Of a DNA stretch of 64,000 bases, positions 43,728 to 52,904 are shown one piece after another. The position numbers and the translations under genes are program-made. The notes beneath the pieces are model-generated. The model ran no database searches, was not told where the DNA came from, and saw nothing but the letters and a program-made list of their open reading frames with translations. Origin of the DNA: Bacillus massiliigorillae (GTDB lineage Bacteria; Bacillota; Bacilli; Bacillales; DSM-1321); assembly GCF_000380245.2 (NCBI RefSeq), contig NZ_HG428742.1:387821-451820 (forward strand). The letters run 5' to 3'. Every line of letters begins with the position of its first letter. Within the stretch, counting starts at the first letter, position 1.

Positions 43728-44513
43728 CTATTCACCAAATAAATCCTCGAACAATTCTACAACAAAAACTTTCTTCTCAATTACTTCAGGTTCCTCATTC
43801 TTCACGAAATGTTCTACTTTTCCTTTTATTTTAGCCTCGCTCACTACTTGCTCCTGTTCATCTTTTATTTTAGCTTCGTTCACTACTTGCTTCTGGTCAG
43901 CTTTTATTTCAGCTTCGTTCACTACTTGCTTCTGGTCAGCCTTTATTTCAGCTTCGTTCGCTACTTGCTCCTTATCAGCTTCTTCCGTTGGCGACATGCT
44001 AACGGCTGTTCCATTTGAAAAATCTAAGAAACATAATGGTGGGAATAACACGCACCACCAATTAGCACCTTGTCCTTTTCCAAGTGTTATAACAATCGCT
44101 TCATATTCTCCTGCTGGATAAAGATACTTCCCGTAAAGTTTAGTTGGGAAATTTGCCTGTCCAAAGGTGACATTCACATCTTGATTCAAATGATGTTTCT
44201 TCACATAACTTTCAGCAATACGCTGAATTTCAGGTAAATGACCTTTAATCACTTGTCTAGCAGCGTCAATGGAGGTTAATTCTTTCACCCATTCCGTAAT
44301 ATTAGCATTCACTTCATCACGTATCACTCTTTTAACCTTTTGATCTTCCTCTCCGTCACTATTTGCAAGTATACGTAATCGAATTGCTTCTTTTGGAATA
44401 ACAACCGCTTCTTCTGATGCTTCGGCATGGTCTATTCTTGGAATAGATAAACTCGCTATCGTAGCGAAACAAATAATCATTATATATAAAACAGCTAATT
44501 GATTTTTTTTCAT
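43728..44513 (-). CDS. spoIIR: Stage II sporulation protein R with internal tandem repeats
   Basis: SpoIIR (261 aa) is secreted from the forespore and triggers SpoIIGA to process pro-sigma-E in the mother cell. It has an N-terminal signal/anchor (about 1-30), the family segment IPKEAIRLRILANSDGEEDQKVKRVIRDEVN and ANWWCVLFPPLCFLDF. After about residue 178 there are four tandem 13-residue repeats (type ADQKQVVNEAEIK) before a short C-terminal tail EKKVFVVELFEDLFGE. The start at 44513 follows GGAG by 6 nt. Confidence 0.93.
   Translation of the reverse strand: MKKNQLAVLYIMIICFATIASLSIPRIDHAEASEEAVVIPKEAIRLRILANSDGEEDQKVKRVIRDEVNANITEWVKELTSIDAARQVIKGHLPEIQRIAESYVKKHHLNQDVNVTFGQANFPTKLYGKYLYPAGEYEAIVITLGKGQGANWWCVLFPPLCFLDFSNGTAVSMSPTEEADKEQVANEAEIKADQKQVVNEAEIKADQKQVVNEAKIKDEQEQVVSEAKIKGKVEHFVKNEEPEVIEKKVFVVELFEDLFGE
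43824..43979. repeat. Four tandem 39-bp repeats inside spoIIR
   Basis: The repeats encode ADKEQVANEAEIK, ADQKQVVNEAEIK, ADQKQVVNEAKIK and DEQEQVVSEAKIK. The two central units are almost identical in DNA, suggesting recent duplication. Confidence 0.85.
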
Positions 44514-44618
44514 AAAAAGCTCCACTCCCTTTCCTATCAAACAGTGTTGTCTAAATTGGACTATCTTAAACTAGCACATTAGACTTTTTTGATTGAAATT
44601 GAAAAGAAGTGGCTTCTA

Positions 44619-45728
44619 TTAATTCTTTCTATCTATGATTTTTATACCTAAACCAATAAGGACAACGCCAACAAGACACATCATGGCAATTGGATATGCT
44701 ATTTGATTCCAATCATATCCGTAAATAACTGCTCCTTTTAACGCTTCCATACCATAATAAATCGGTGTAAACTTTGCTAATAACAGCATGAAGCTTGACG
44801 TTACAACTTCAATTGGCCAATAAGCGCCCCCTAGCATCGCCATACTGACAGAAACTAACGATATAGCAACATTGAATTGCTGGAGATTTTTCACTAACGC
44901 AGCTACAAATAATGAAAAAGCGATAATACAGAAAACATATGGTATCAATATGATTAATGTTTTGCCAAATGCACCATGAAATTCAATGTCTAATCCGAAA
45001 CGAAACACACAAAATACAAGCGCAACCTGTACATAACCCGTTAGAAAGCTATATAGTAAATTCCCCGTATACATCTCCCATTTCTTAGTGGGTGAAATGA
45101 GTATCCGATTCCAAACGCCTTCTTTCTTCTCTGTTAAAATCGTCACAACATTAAAAGCAATCGTATAGATGACAAAAAAGAGAGAGAATCCAAATAAAGA
45201 GTACAAACTCGCGTCATATACGAAGGAATCCTGTGCAGTAAAAGTTTCTTGTTTCGTCTTAAACACATTATAATCAGACAATGAATCTAGCTGCTTTTCT
45301 AATTGCTGAACATTAACTGTAGGCATTGTCGAAGCTTGCTGTAATACATTTTCATTTCGTTTTAAGTTCTGATATACACTCATCACTTCGTATTGAACGA
45401 GATCCGTATTTTGGCTATTTGTAGCAATAATAAGATTCGCTCCATCTCTTTTCAGTTCAACTGCTAATTCACTTTTTTTCTCTCTCACTCGTTGAATTGC
45501 ATCTTCTTCATTGTATTTCGTATATTTAAAAGCACCTGTTTCATTTAATTGCTCGAGAAGTGGTTTCCATTCTTTTTGCGATAAATCAGAGAAAACAACT
45601 ACTTCACTTTTAATGCTGAAATTTCCCCCAATAAGCGCAGACATGATAATAATTGAAACAGTTAAACCAATAAATGCCCACGGCTTTCGTACTAACATCT
45701 TAAACTTAGCCATTAATATACCTATCAT
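44619..45728 (-). CDS. ABC-2 type transporter permease
   Basis: This 369-aa permease has the ABC-2/YhgE-like topology: one N-terminal helix (about 18-36), a large outside domain (about 40-170) and five helices in the C-terminal half. It is the second permease of an exporter whose ATPase is encoded at 47004-47936. It is 4 bp from the upstream permease gene. With the neighbouring two-component genes it may export or resist an antimicrobial; the substrate is unknown. Confidence 0.88.
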   Translation of the reverse strand: MIGILMAKFKMLVRKPWAFIGLTVSIIIMSALIGGNFSIKSEVVVFSDLSQKEWKPLLEQLNETGAFKYTKYNEEDAIQRVREKKSELAVELKRDGANLIIATNSQNTDLVQYEVMSVYQNLKRNENVLQQASTMPTVNVQQLEKQLDSLSDYNVFKTKQETFTAQDSFVYDASLYSLFGFSLFFVIYTIAFNVVTILTEKKEGVWNRILISPTKKWEMYTGNLLYSFLTGYVQVALVFCVFRFGLDIEFHGAFGKTLIILIPYVFCIIAFSLFVAALVKNLQQFNVAISLVSVSMAMLGGAYWPIEVVTSSFMLLLAKFTPIYYGMEALKGAVIYGYDWNQIAYPIAMMCLVGVVLIGLGIKIIDRKN

Positions 45729-45731
45729 GCC

Positions 45732-46991
45732 TTACGCCTCCCCTCTTCTTGGAAAAAATACGAATGCTAAAATAAGCAATATGACACTATAAGCAACCAT
45801 CGTCCATAAGTGGCTACTAAAATAAGAAATATCATATTCTTGCATCATATTGGTGAATGCCATCAAACCCGCTCCATTCAACGTATAGCTGCCGACATTT
45901 TGCATCCATTCCGGAAAGGTGCTAATCGGTACAAAACTTCCCCCAAAGAAGCAGAAGAAATTAATAATGGCTGAAAAAAAGTTTGGAACATTTTCATTTT
46001 TAAACTTTAATGTAATTGCCGTTATGAATGCAGTAAAGCCACCTACTCCTAAACAAACACAAAACGTGATTAATGCAAATAACGGTAGACTAGGTATCTG
46101 CACATCATATAACAGCACCGACGTTCCGAATAAAATACAGATTTGAATAAATGCTAATAACATCCCCGAGATGAAATAACTACTCAAATAACTCCAAGGA
46201 GATACATTGCTTAGAACAATTCGGCTATACATATGAAGGTCTTTTTCCTGATACGCAAAAGCGGCCAAATTAGAAACGATAAAATAAATAAACATCATGC
46301 CCATTCCGACCGTATAGTAAGCAGCTGAGCTAATAATAGGTGTTTGATCTACTGTTTCTTTTGAAATCTTTATAAGTGGCTGATCATTTAAGTTGACTGG
46401 TAGCTTTTCTTGCTGTAATAAATTAGAAAAAGCATATTGTTCTTGAAAACTATCAAGAATCCCTTTAAACATATTACTAGATAAAGGGTCTGCCTCATTA
46501 CTCAATACCTTTAAAGTGGGTGCTTCTCCTTTTTGGAAGAACATATGTTGTAAAAAGTCATACGTGAATCCTTCAGGTATTTCGACGATGACAGTTGCTT
46601 TGTCACCTTTCTTTAATTCTTTCAGTTCACTTGGTAATGCATTCTTCACATGAATACTTTTCTTTACTTCCTTGCTCGCTAATACTTGATCCTGTAGCAT
46701 CGAAATCGGTAGTACGGTAGTTGCTGCTTCTTTTATTTGTACCTTTGCTTCAGGTGGTAACACTGTCGATGTATCAACTTCATTAATAAATTGCTGAAGC
46801 TCTTTCTTTTCCAATCCGTGATTTACCATATACACTTTCGCCTTTAGTACCGCTTGATCGCCACCCATCATGCCTGAAAGTGCAAACCCTAAAATACAAA
46901 TTAAAACCGTTGGCATTAACAGTAGCTGAACAAGCATAGAACGGTTACGAATGAGAACAAGTATATCTTTTTTTATTAGATGAAATAACAT
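45732..46991 (-). CDS. ABC-2 type transporter permease
   Basis: This 419-aa permease has an N-terminal helix (about 20-42), a large extracellular domain (about 45-225) with VIVEIPEGFTYDF, and a C-terminal helical bundle. It is the first permease after the ATPase gene, 12 bp away. It is a paralogue-like partner of the 369-aa permease; together they form a heterodimeric exporter by inference. Confidence 0.88.
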   Translation of the reverse strand: MLFHLIKKDILVLIRNRSMLVQLLLMPTVLICILGFALSGMMGGDQAVLKAKVYMVNHGLEKKELQQFINEVDTSTVLPPEAKVQIKEAATTVLPISMLQDQVLASKEVKKSIHVKNALPSELKELKKGDKATVIVEIPEGFTYDFLQHMFFQKGEAPTLKVLSNEADPLSSNMFKGILDSFQEQYAFSNLLQQEKLPVNLNDQPLIKISKETVDQTPIISSAAYYTVGMGMMFIYFIVSNLAAFAYQEKDLHMYSRIVLSNVSPWSYLSSYFISGMLLAFIQICILFGTSVLLYDVQIPSLPLFALITFCVCLGVGGFTAFITAITLKFKNENVPNFFSAIINFFCFFGGSFVPISTFPEWMQNVGSYTLNGAGLMAFTNMMQEYDISYFSSHLWTMVAYSVILLILAFVFFPRRGEA

Positions 46992-47003
46992 ATTTCTCCC
47001 CTC

Positions 47004-47936
47004 CTAATTCCGTAACACGCGACCCGTTAAATGTAGAAATACATCTTCAAGTGTTGGGTTCTTTATTTCAATAGAGATGAATGAAACATGTACCTTCTCT
47101 GAGATTGGAATAATCATATCAAACATATTGACACCTTTAGGAGCAATAATCGTGATGTTAGCACCTTTTGATGTCACACTCGTAATTTGTTTACAGTTTC
47201 GTAAAGCTTCTTCGAATTCAATAGATGGCATCTCCAGCTTCACTTCTACTGTATTCTCTGAAGAGAGTATTTGTTTAATCTCTTCCTTCGTCCCTGAAGC
47301 AATAATCTCACCGTGGTCCATAATATAAATGCGATCGCATAGAAATTCTACTTCTTCCATGTAATGACTTGTATATAATACAGTCATATCTCTTTCTTTG
47401 TTTAGTTTCTGAACGGTCTCTAAAATGTAATTTCGCGATTGCGGATCAATACCCACGGTTGGTTCATCCATGATTATAAATTTTGGATTGTGTAATAACG
47501 CAACCCCGATATTCAGTCTACGCTTCATACCTCCTGAAAAGGTCTTCACTAAATCTTTTCGGCGGTCTTGTAAGCCAATAATCTCAAGCACTTCTTCTAC
47601 TCGATCATGAAGTACATCTTTTGGTAGTTTTTGAATACGACCGAAGAATAATAAATTTTCCTGTGCAGATAATTCTTGATATAACGCAATCTCCTGAGGG
47701 ACGACTCCTAATATAGCTCTTAATTCTTTCGGCTGTTTCAATATGCTCTTCCCATGTAATTGAATATCCCCGCTTGTTGGATTTAGTAACGAGGAGATCA
47801 TCGAGATTGTTGTACTTTTTCCCGCACCATTTGGTCCAAGTAAACCAACTATTTCCCCTTCTTCTAATTGCATATTAATTGTATTTACAACTGTGTTTTG
47901 CTTGAATTTTTTTGTTAAATTTATAATATCAATCAA
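47004..47936 (-). CDS. ABC transporter ATP-binding protein (exporter type)
   Basis: This 310-aa ATPase has Walker A GPNGAGKST, signature FSGGMKRRLNIGVALLHNP, Walker B FIIMDEPTVGIDP and switch YTSHYMEEVE. The C-terminal ~80 residues are the extension of NatA/DrrA-type exporters, ending NPTLEDVFLHLTGR. The start is most likely TTG at 47936, 7 nt after GGGAGG, rather than an ATG upstream of that site. It leads the ATPase-permease-permease operon. Confidence 0.92.
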   Translation of the reverse strand: MIDIINLTKKFKQNTVVNTINMQLEEGEIVGLLGPNGAGKSTTISMISSLLNPTSGDIQLHGKSILKQPKELRAILGVVPQEIALYQELSAQENLLFFGRIQKLPKDVLHDRVEEVLEIIGLQDRRKDLVKTFSGGMKRRLNIGVALLHNPKFIIMDEPTVGIDPQSRNYILETVQKLNKERDMTVLYTSHYMEEVEFLCDRIYIMDHGEIIASGTKEEIKQILSSENTVEVKLEMPSIEFEEALRNCKQITSVTSKGANITIIAPKGVNMFDMIIPISEKVHVSFISIEIKNPTLEDVFLHLTGRVLRN

Positions 47937-48074
47937 GGCTATTCCTCCCTTTTCACACTTCCAACTATTCTTCATTATAGAAATCCTTTCCTATTCTCGA
48001 AACTAACCACGGTCATTGAAAAACTCCAAGACCATGACTTCAGTCATATGCTTCGGCGTATTTGTTTATATACC

Positions 48075-48103
48075 CAAAAAAACTGCCTTTATGGCAGTCT
48101 TTA
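48075..48103 (-). terminator. Terminator of the NarL-type two-component unit
   Basis: On the minus strand ACTGCC and GGCAGT pair around ATAAA, followed by seven T. It overlaps the stop codon of the response regulator gene. Confidence 0.75.
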
Positions 48104-48736
48104 AGAAATATGGTTCTTCACAGCATAAATAGCTAATTGAGTACGATCTCGCATCTCTAGCTTTTGAAGAATAACCGTTATGTGATTTTTGACCGTTCCA
48201 ACCGACATGAACAGCTCTTGTGCAATTTCTTTATTTGTTTTCCCCATGCCTACACATTTCGCTATGTCCAATTCTCGAGGTGTTAAAGGAATTTGTATCG
48301 CTTCTTCCTTCTTGGGTGCATTATATAATAATTTAGGGATGACGCGAGCCGTAACCTCTTCTTGTATAGGCATTCCTCCTTTTAAACAACTTTTTACTGC
48401 CGAAACTAATTTGTCACTATCAGCTGTTTTTAATAAGTAGCCACAAGCACCTTCTTTTAAAGCCTCCACTGCATATTCATCATCATTAAACGTCGTTAAG
48501 ATAATAATTTTCGTTTGCGGCCATTGCTTATGAATGATACGAGTTGCTTCCAGCCCATTCATTTCAGGCATGCGAATATCCATCATAATCACATCTACTG
48601 ACAGTGTTTTGAGGTATTCAATAGCTACCTTCCCATTTTCCGCTTCTGCAACAACCTCTAACCCTTGAGCTTTGAGCATCATGGCAATTCCTTGCCGAAC
48701 GATACTTTGATCTTCAACTACCATTACGCGCGCCAT
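48101..48736 (-). CDS. NarL/FixJ-family response regulator
   Basis: This 211-aa regulator has a receiver domain (Asp53 in VIMMDIRMPEMNG) and a LuxR-type helix-turn-helix (about 145-200, LTPRELDIAKCVGMGKTNKEIAQELFMSVGTVKNHI). It overlaps the kinase gene by 23 nt. The ABC-2 exporter lies directly downstream, and kinase/regulator pairs of this type often control such exporters (YvfTU/YvfRS, LiaRS-like). The target is inferred from position. Confidence 0.93.
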   Translation of the reverse strand: MARVMVVEDQSIVRQGIAMMLKAQGLEVVAEAENGKVAIEYLKTLSVDVIMMDIRMPEMNGLEATRIIHKQWPQTKIIILTTFNDDEYAVEALKEGACGYLLKTADSDKLVSAVKSCLKGGMPIQEEVTARVIPKLLYNAPKKEEAIQIPLTPRELDIAKCVGMGKTNKEIAQELFMSVGTVKNHITVILQKLEMRDRTQLAIYAVKNHIS

Positions 48737-49847
48737 TTTGATTTCCCCCTTCCTCTGGGAATGAACCTTTTACAAGAAAATAATCTTTTTCATAATAGAC
48801 AGCTAAGTCCCCGCCTAGTTCGTCCATACGTTTCTGCATATTATGTAAACCATATCCATACATGATTTCCTTCTGTTCTAGCACTTTATTACGTACTACA
48901 AATTCAATATAACCAATAGCATTTTTACTCAACTTCACATGTACTTCACGTGAATGAGCATGCTTCATGGCATTTGTTAAAGCCTCCTGTAGTATACGGT
49001 ACAGATGCACACTTTGATTATTGGATAAATTGGAAGATAGAACGCCTTTCTCAGTTGTAAAAGCGACGAAAATATGACTTTCTGACTCAAGCTTTCGAAT
49101 AAGTTGCAAAACAGATGCAATTCCTTCATGCTCATCATTTTGTAAAGTCCTTACCGCTTTTCGCGTTTCTTGTAGCGCTTCTTCTGCTAATTGAATAAGT
49201 GCATCATCTGTATTCCCTTTCATACTCGACATTTTCAACAACATCAGTAAAGACGTCAGCTTATGACCAACAGCATCATGAATCTCTCTTGCAATGCGCG
49301 TTCTTTCTTCTAAACGAGCCACCTTTTCATTCTTATAAGCCTGGCGCTTTAATAATCGGTATTCCCGCAGCAATCCTTCATACAACTGACTCTTTTCCTC
49401 TTGCTCATCGCGTAAAAGTTTATAAAAATAACTACATATCAAAAGTATGCTAATTGCTAAACAGAGCGCAAATGTTAGTAGACCTTGCCACCACAAAATA
49501 GCAACGAGTAGAACCCCTATGACAATGCCTTGTATTTGCAGTTTTTTCATAGATAATGAAGCGATTGAATCAATTTGAATATACAACAAGAGAAAAACGA
49601 CGATTTCACTGTGACTGAACAACAAAAGTAAACATAGTAAGACGATATGCCCATACTGTACGTACATATTGTAACAAAGCGGTTTTGCCAAATAAAAAAG
49701 CGCTACCGACCCTGTACAGAAGAAGAGAAAGAGGACCATTTGACTTGCTGCATATTGCTCTATAAAGAATAGTATCCAAATGAAAAAAAATGCCACTAGC
49801 CGTAAATATTCTAACAACTCCCTATCCTCACATTTCTTTTTCACCAT
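48714..49847 (-). CDS. DesK-type sensor histidine kinase
   Basis: This 377-aa kinase has a membrane domain of about five or six helices (14-142) with no large outside part, then HisKA_3 with His190 in AREIHDAVGHKL and a HATPase domain ending YGYGLHNMQKRMDELGGDL. The intramembrane-sensing layout is typical of kinases that detect membrane-active compounds or membrane state. It pairs with the NarL-type regulator just downstream. Confidence 0.92.
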   Translation of the reverse strand: MVKKKCEDRELLEYLRLVAFFFIWILFFIEQYAASQMVLFLFFCTGSVALFYLAKPLCYNMYVQYGHIVLLCLLLLFSHSEIVVFLLLYIQIDSIASLSMKKLQIQGIVIGVLLVAILWWQGLLTFALCLAISILLICSYFYKLLRDEQEEKSQLYEGLLREYRLLKRQAYKNEKVARLEERTRIAREIHDAVGHKLTSLLMLLKMSSMKGNTDDALIQLAEEALQETRKAVRTLQNDEHEGIASVLQLIRKLESESHIFVAFTTEKGVLSSNLSNNQSVHLYRILQEALTNAMKHAHSREVHVKLSKNAIGYIEFVVRNKVLEQKEIMYGYGLHNMQKRMDELGGDLAVYYEKDYFLVKGSFPEEGGNQNGARNGS

Positions 49848-49915
49848 TTTACCAAATTATAGATAACAAAAGTGTTTCATAATAAAGGACAAATCTGTTA
49901 GTACATTTAAACATA

Positions 49916-49945
49916 CAAAAAACCAGCTTAAACAATTAAGCTGGT
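49916..49945 (-). terminator. Terminator of prfA-prmC
   Basis: On the minus strand ACCAGCTTAA and TTAAGCTGGT pair around a 4-nt loop and are followed by six T. The prmC stop codon lies inside the left arm. Confidence 0.85.
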
Positions 49946-50799
49946 ACTTCAACAAAAACCATACGGTCCTTGCCGTTTATATCATTTTCAATTGTAACTG
50001 TAGCATTCGGAAATGCTTCATGCATAAGCGAAGATACACTCTTCCCCTGACCAGCACCGACTTCAAAACCAACTAAACCCGGCGTATTTAGTACGAGTGG
50101 CAATTCTTCTGCAAAACGACGATATAAATCTAAACCATCAACACCTGCAAATAATGCTGTATGAGGTTCGTGTTCTGTTACTACATTTGACATACTTTCC
50201 GCATCACTCTCAGGAATGTACGGCGGGTTGGAAAGCACCATATCAAATTTCTTCCCCTCTTGAATAAAAGGCTGAAGCAAATCACCTGAAACAAATGCTA
50301 CTTCTGCTTGTAACGTATCTGCGTTCTGTTTAGCCATTGCTAAGGGGCCTGGCATTAAGTCAGTAGCGGTAACATCGAGTTGTGGCTGCTCTAATTTCAT
50401 CGTAATCGCAATAATACCACTACCTGTTCCAACATCAACTAAGCTTATATCTTTCTTGTCTTTAAATAATGTTGGCATTTTACGTAACGCATGATAGATT
50501 AATTCTTCCGTTTCTGGACGTGGAATAAGTACATCTTGGTTAACAGAAAACTCTCTTCCGTAAAACTCTTCATATCCGAGCATATATTGAACAGGAACAC
50601 CTTCTGCATGCTTATGAACACTTTCTTCAAAGCGCTGATAGACAGTAGACTCTATTTCATCATGTAAGCTTGCTAGTAAATGTGAACGAGAGCAATTCAT
50701 GTAGTGGCGTAACAGAATTTCTCCTGCGTTTTCATCCCGATTATGTTCTTTTAAAAAAGACGAAGCCCAATTAAGGGCTTCGTATACTTTTTTCACCAT
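49936..50799 (-). CDS. prmC: Peptide chain release factor N5-glutamine methyltransferase
   Basis: PrmC (287 aa) methylates the Gln of the GGQ motif in RF1 and RF2. It shows the substrate domain at the N-terminus, the SAM-binding VDVGTGSGIIAITM (about 120-133) and the catalytic NPPYIPESDAE. The ATG follows GGAG by 8 nt. It lies 3 nt after prfA, its substrate gene, the order kept across bacteria. Confidence 0.96.
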   Translation of the reverse strand: MVKKVYEALNWASSFLKEHNRDENAGEILLRHYMNCSRSHLLASLHDEIESTVYQRFEESVHKHAEGVPVQYMLGYEEFYGREFSVNQDVLIPRPETEELIYHALRKMPTLFKDKKDISLVDVGTGSGIIAITMKLEQPQLDVTATDLMPGPLAMAKQNADTLQAEVAFVSGDLLQPFIQEGKKFDMVLSNPPYIPESDAESMSNVVTEHEPHTALFAGVDGLDLYRRFAEELPLVLNTPGLVGFEVGAGQGKSVSSLMHEAFPNATVTIENDINGKDRMVFVEVPA

Positions 50800-50802
50800 G
50801 GA

Positions 50803-51873
50803 TTATTCTCCTTCGCCTTGAAGTCTGCTTGCTTGATCTTCAATAATCAATGCATCAATCACTTCATCCAGCTTACCTTCCATGACTTGATCCAACTTCT
50901 GAATCGTTAAACCGATACGATGATCTGTTACGCGATTTTGTGGAAAGTTGTACGTACGAATACGTTCTGAACGATCGCCCGTTCCAACCGCTAATTTACG
51001 GTTTTGATCATATTCTGCTTGTACTTCACTTTGAATTTTATCGTATACACGAGCACGTAAAACCTTCATCGCTTTTTCTTTGTTCTTGATTTGCGATTTT
51101 TCATCTTGACATGTTACGACTGTATTTGTCGGAATATGCGTTAAACGAATAGCTGAATACGTTGTATTTACACTTTGTCCACCTGCTCCAGATGAGCAGT
51201 ACGTATCAGTACGAATATCCTTCTCGTGAATATCTACTTCTACATCTTCTGCTTCTGGTAGAACTGCTACCGTAGCTGTTGATGTATGAATACGTCCACC
51301 TGATTCTGTTTCAGGAACACGCTGTACACGATGCGCTCCGTTTTCAAACTTCAGCTTAGAGTATGCACCTTGACCATTAATCATAAAGATAATTTCTTTA
51401 TAACCACCTAAGCCAGTTGGGTTAGAATCAATTACTTCTGTTTTCCAACCTTGCATTTCGGCAAAACGGCTGTACATGCGGTATAGATTTCCAGCGAATA
51501 AAGCCGCTTCATCTCCACCCGCTGCACCACGAATCTCCATAATAACGTTTTTATCATCATTAGGATCTTTAGGAATAAGAAGAATACGTAGGCGCTCTTC
51601 TAATTGCACCTTCTTTTCTTCTAATTCACTTACTTCTTCTTTCACTAGTTCACGCATATCTGCATCTAGTTTCTCTTCAAGCATTGATTTAGCATCATTG
51701 TACTGCTCACGAATCACTTTATATTCACGGTATGCTTCTACCGTTTGTTGAATACCTGATTGTTCTTTAGAATATTCTCTTAGCTTTTTTGAATCACTAA
51801 CAATTTCCGGGTCACTTAATAGCTCATTTAAACGATCATAACGATCTTCAACAGCTTGTAATCGATCTAACAC
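50803..51873 (-). CDS. prfA: Peptide chain release factor 1
   Basis: RF1 (356 aa) ends translation at UAA and UAG. The GGQ motif is in SSGAGGQSVNTTYSAIRL, with the codon-recognition PET-type segment at about 180-200 (RVPETESGGRIHTS). The start is GTG at 51873, 6 nt after GAGGTG; an upstream ATG has no ribosome binding site. It heads the prfA-prmC operon. Confidence 0.96.
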   Translation of the reverse strand: MLDRLQAVEDRYDRLNELLSDPEIVSDSKKLREYSKEQSGIQQTVEAYREYKVIREQYNDAKSMLEEKLDADMRELVKEEVSELEEKKVQLEERLRILLIPKDPNDDKNVIMEIRGAAGGDEAALFAGNLYRMYSRFAEMQGWKTEVIDSNPTGLGGYKEIIFMINGQGAYSKLKFENGAHRVQRVPETESGGRIHTSTATVAVLPEAEDVEVDIHEKDIRTDTYCSSGAGGQSVNTTYSAIRLTHIPTNTVVTCQDEKSQIKNKEKAMKVLRARVYDKIQSEVQAEYDQNRKLAVGTGDRSERIRTYNFPQNRVTDHRIGLTIQKLDQVMEGKLDEVIDALIIEDQASRLQGEGE

Positions 51874-52190
51874 CGTATTCACCTCGAATTTTTTCCATAT
51901 AGCCTTTATTATAATCATATAAAAAGGGCTTGTCTAATAGGGCTTATTTGTTCTGTTTTGTTATGCGTAAGACCGGTCTTTTTTGATGGATGATTGCTCA
52001 TCTTTTTACTGTTAATCAAAAAAGAGCCATGCAATAGAAATAAGACAAGCTGTTCTTGAAAACTTATCTTCGATTTCCAAAACAGATTGGCTTATTTCCA
52101 AGCATGGCAAGTGTAAAGTTAGACACCACACAAATTTTTATCTTTTAAAAAGGCGTCCAAAAAGTGATTTTCAATCACTTTTTGAACAGC
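51874..52190. other. 317-bp gap with a hairpin repeat and the tdk terminator
   Basis: No gene. It contains a degenerate ACCGGT element (51969-51990), dispersed hairpin copy 2 (52026-52108), a tail TAGACACCACACAAA, and the start of the tdk terminator. No obvious prfA promoter was identified. Confidence 0.5.
52026..52108. repeat. Dispersed hairpin repeat, copy 2
   Basis: Outer arms GCCATGC/GCATGGC, middle arms GAAATAAG/CTTATTTC, inner arms CTGTT/AACAG. It is followed by CAAGTGTAAAGTTAGACACC. Compare copies at 19241-19314 and 52905-52988. Confidence 0.75.
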
Positions 52191-52192
52191 CT
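52151..52192 (-). terminator. Terminator of tdk
   Basis: On the minus strand TTCAAAAAGTGATT pairs with AATCACTTTTTGGA around 3 nt, with an outer GGC/GCC, followed by TTTTTAAAAG. It starts at the tdk stop. Confidence 0.8.
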
Positions 52193-52817
52193 ATTCTAAC
52201 GTGTTCTCTACTTGATCAATCGATTGATTAAATTTATTATCCAAGCCAGGCACCTCATGATGATGACGGCATCTCGGTTCATACGATTCAGATGCACCAA
52301 CTAAAATAATTGGATCATGATAATTCGCTGGTTCATTATTAATTAATCGTTGTGTTCTACTAGCTGGACTACCACACACAGCACAGACAGCTTGTAGCTT
52401 TGTAATATTTTCCGCAAGAGATAATAACGCTGGAACAGGTCCAAATGGCTCTCCTCGGAAGTCTTGGTCAAGACCAGCCAATATTACTCGATATCCACTA
52501 TCTGCAAGTTGCTGGGCAACTTCCACAATCTTATCATCAAAGAATTGAATTTCATCAATTGCAATAACATCCAAATCTTTATCAATATGAAGAAAGATAT
52601 CTGTTGATTTAGCAATTGATTTAGCCATTACAGATGCTCCATTATGAGAAACGACTGCTTCTTCAGCATATCTATTATCAATAGCTGGTTTGAATACCAC
52701 TGTATTTTGGCGAGCGAATTGTGTACGACGCACCCTTCTAATCAGCTCTTCTGATTTTCCAGAAAACATGCTACCACAAATTAACTCCATCCATCCTGCT
52801 TGCTTACTTTCGTACAC
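52191..52817 (-). CDS. tdk: Thymidine kinase
   Basis: Tdk (208 aa) phosphorylates thymidine for salvage. The P-loop is GSMFSGKSEELIRR, the Walker B-like VIAIDEIQFFDD, the lasso/zinc Cys are in CAVCGSPASRTQR, and a late C-x-H-H motif (RCRHHHEVPG) completes the zinc site. I start at the GTG at 52817, 6 nt after GAGAGAGG. Extending the frame upstream would translate a repeat element (52837-52866), so longer versions are wrong. Confidence 0.95.
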   Translation of the reverse strand: MYESKQAGWMELICGSMFSGKSEELIRRVRRTQFARQNTVVFKPAIDNRYAEEAVVSHNGASVMAKSIAKSTDIFLHIDKDLDVIAIDEIQFFDDKIVEVAQQLADSGYRVILAGLDQDFRGEPFGPVPALLSLAENITKLQAVCAVCGSPASRTQRLINNEPANYHDPIILVGASESYEPRCRHHHEVPGLDNKFNQSIDQVENTLE

Positions 52818-52836
52818 CTTATACCTCTCTCCTTTA

Positions 52837-52866
52837 AGAAAAACCGTCACCGGTCCTTTTTAATTT
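52837..52866. repeat. ACCGTCACCGGTCC element, copy 2
   Basis: Same core as at 31263-31290, here directly upstream of the tdk ribosome binding site, on one side of hairpin copy 3. Confidence 0.65.
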
Positions 52867-52904
52867 TTGAGTTACTGCTTTGTCTTCCTTCCAATTAAAA
52901 AGGA

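Noticed and set aside
43809..44018. Repetitive hydrophobic open frame on the plus strand
   Set aside because: It is the antisense shadow of the spoIIR tandem repeats.
44514..44618. Sigma-F promoter of spoIIR
   Set aside because: A GTTTA -35-like box is present, but no acceptable -10 follows at the right distance.
52818..52850. Longer N-terminus for thymidine kinase
   Set aside because: The extra codons are repeat-element sequence, and the ribosome binding site fits the GTG at 52817.
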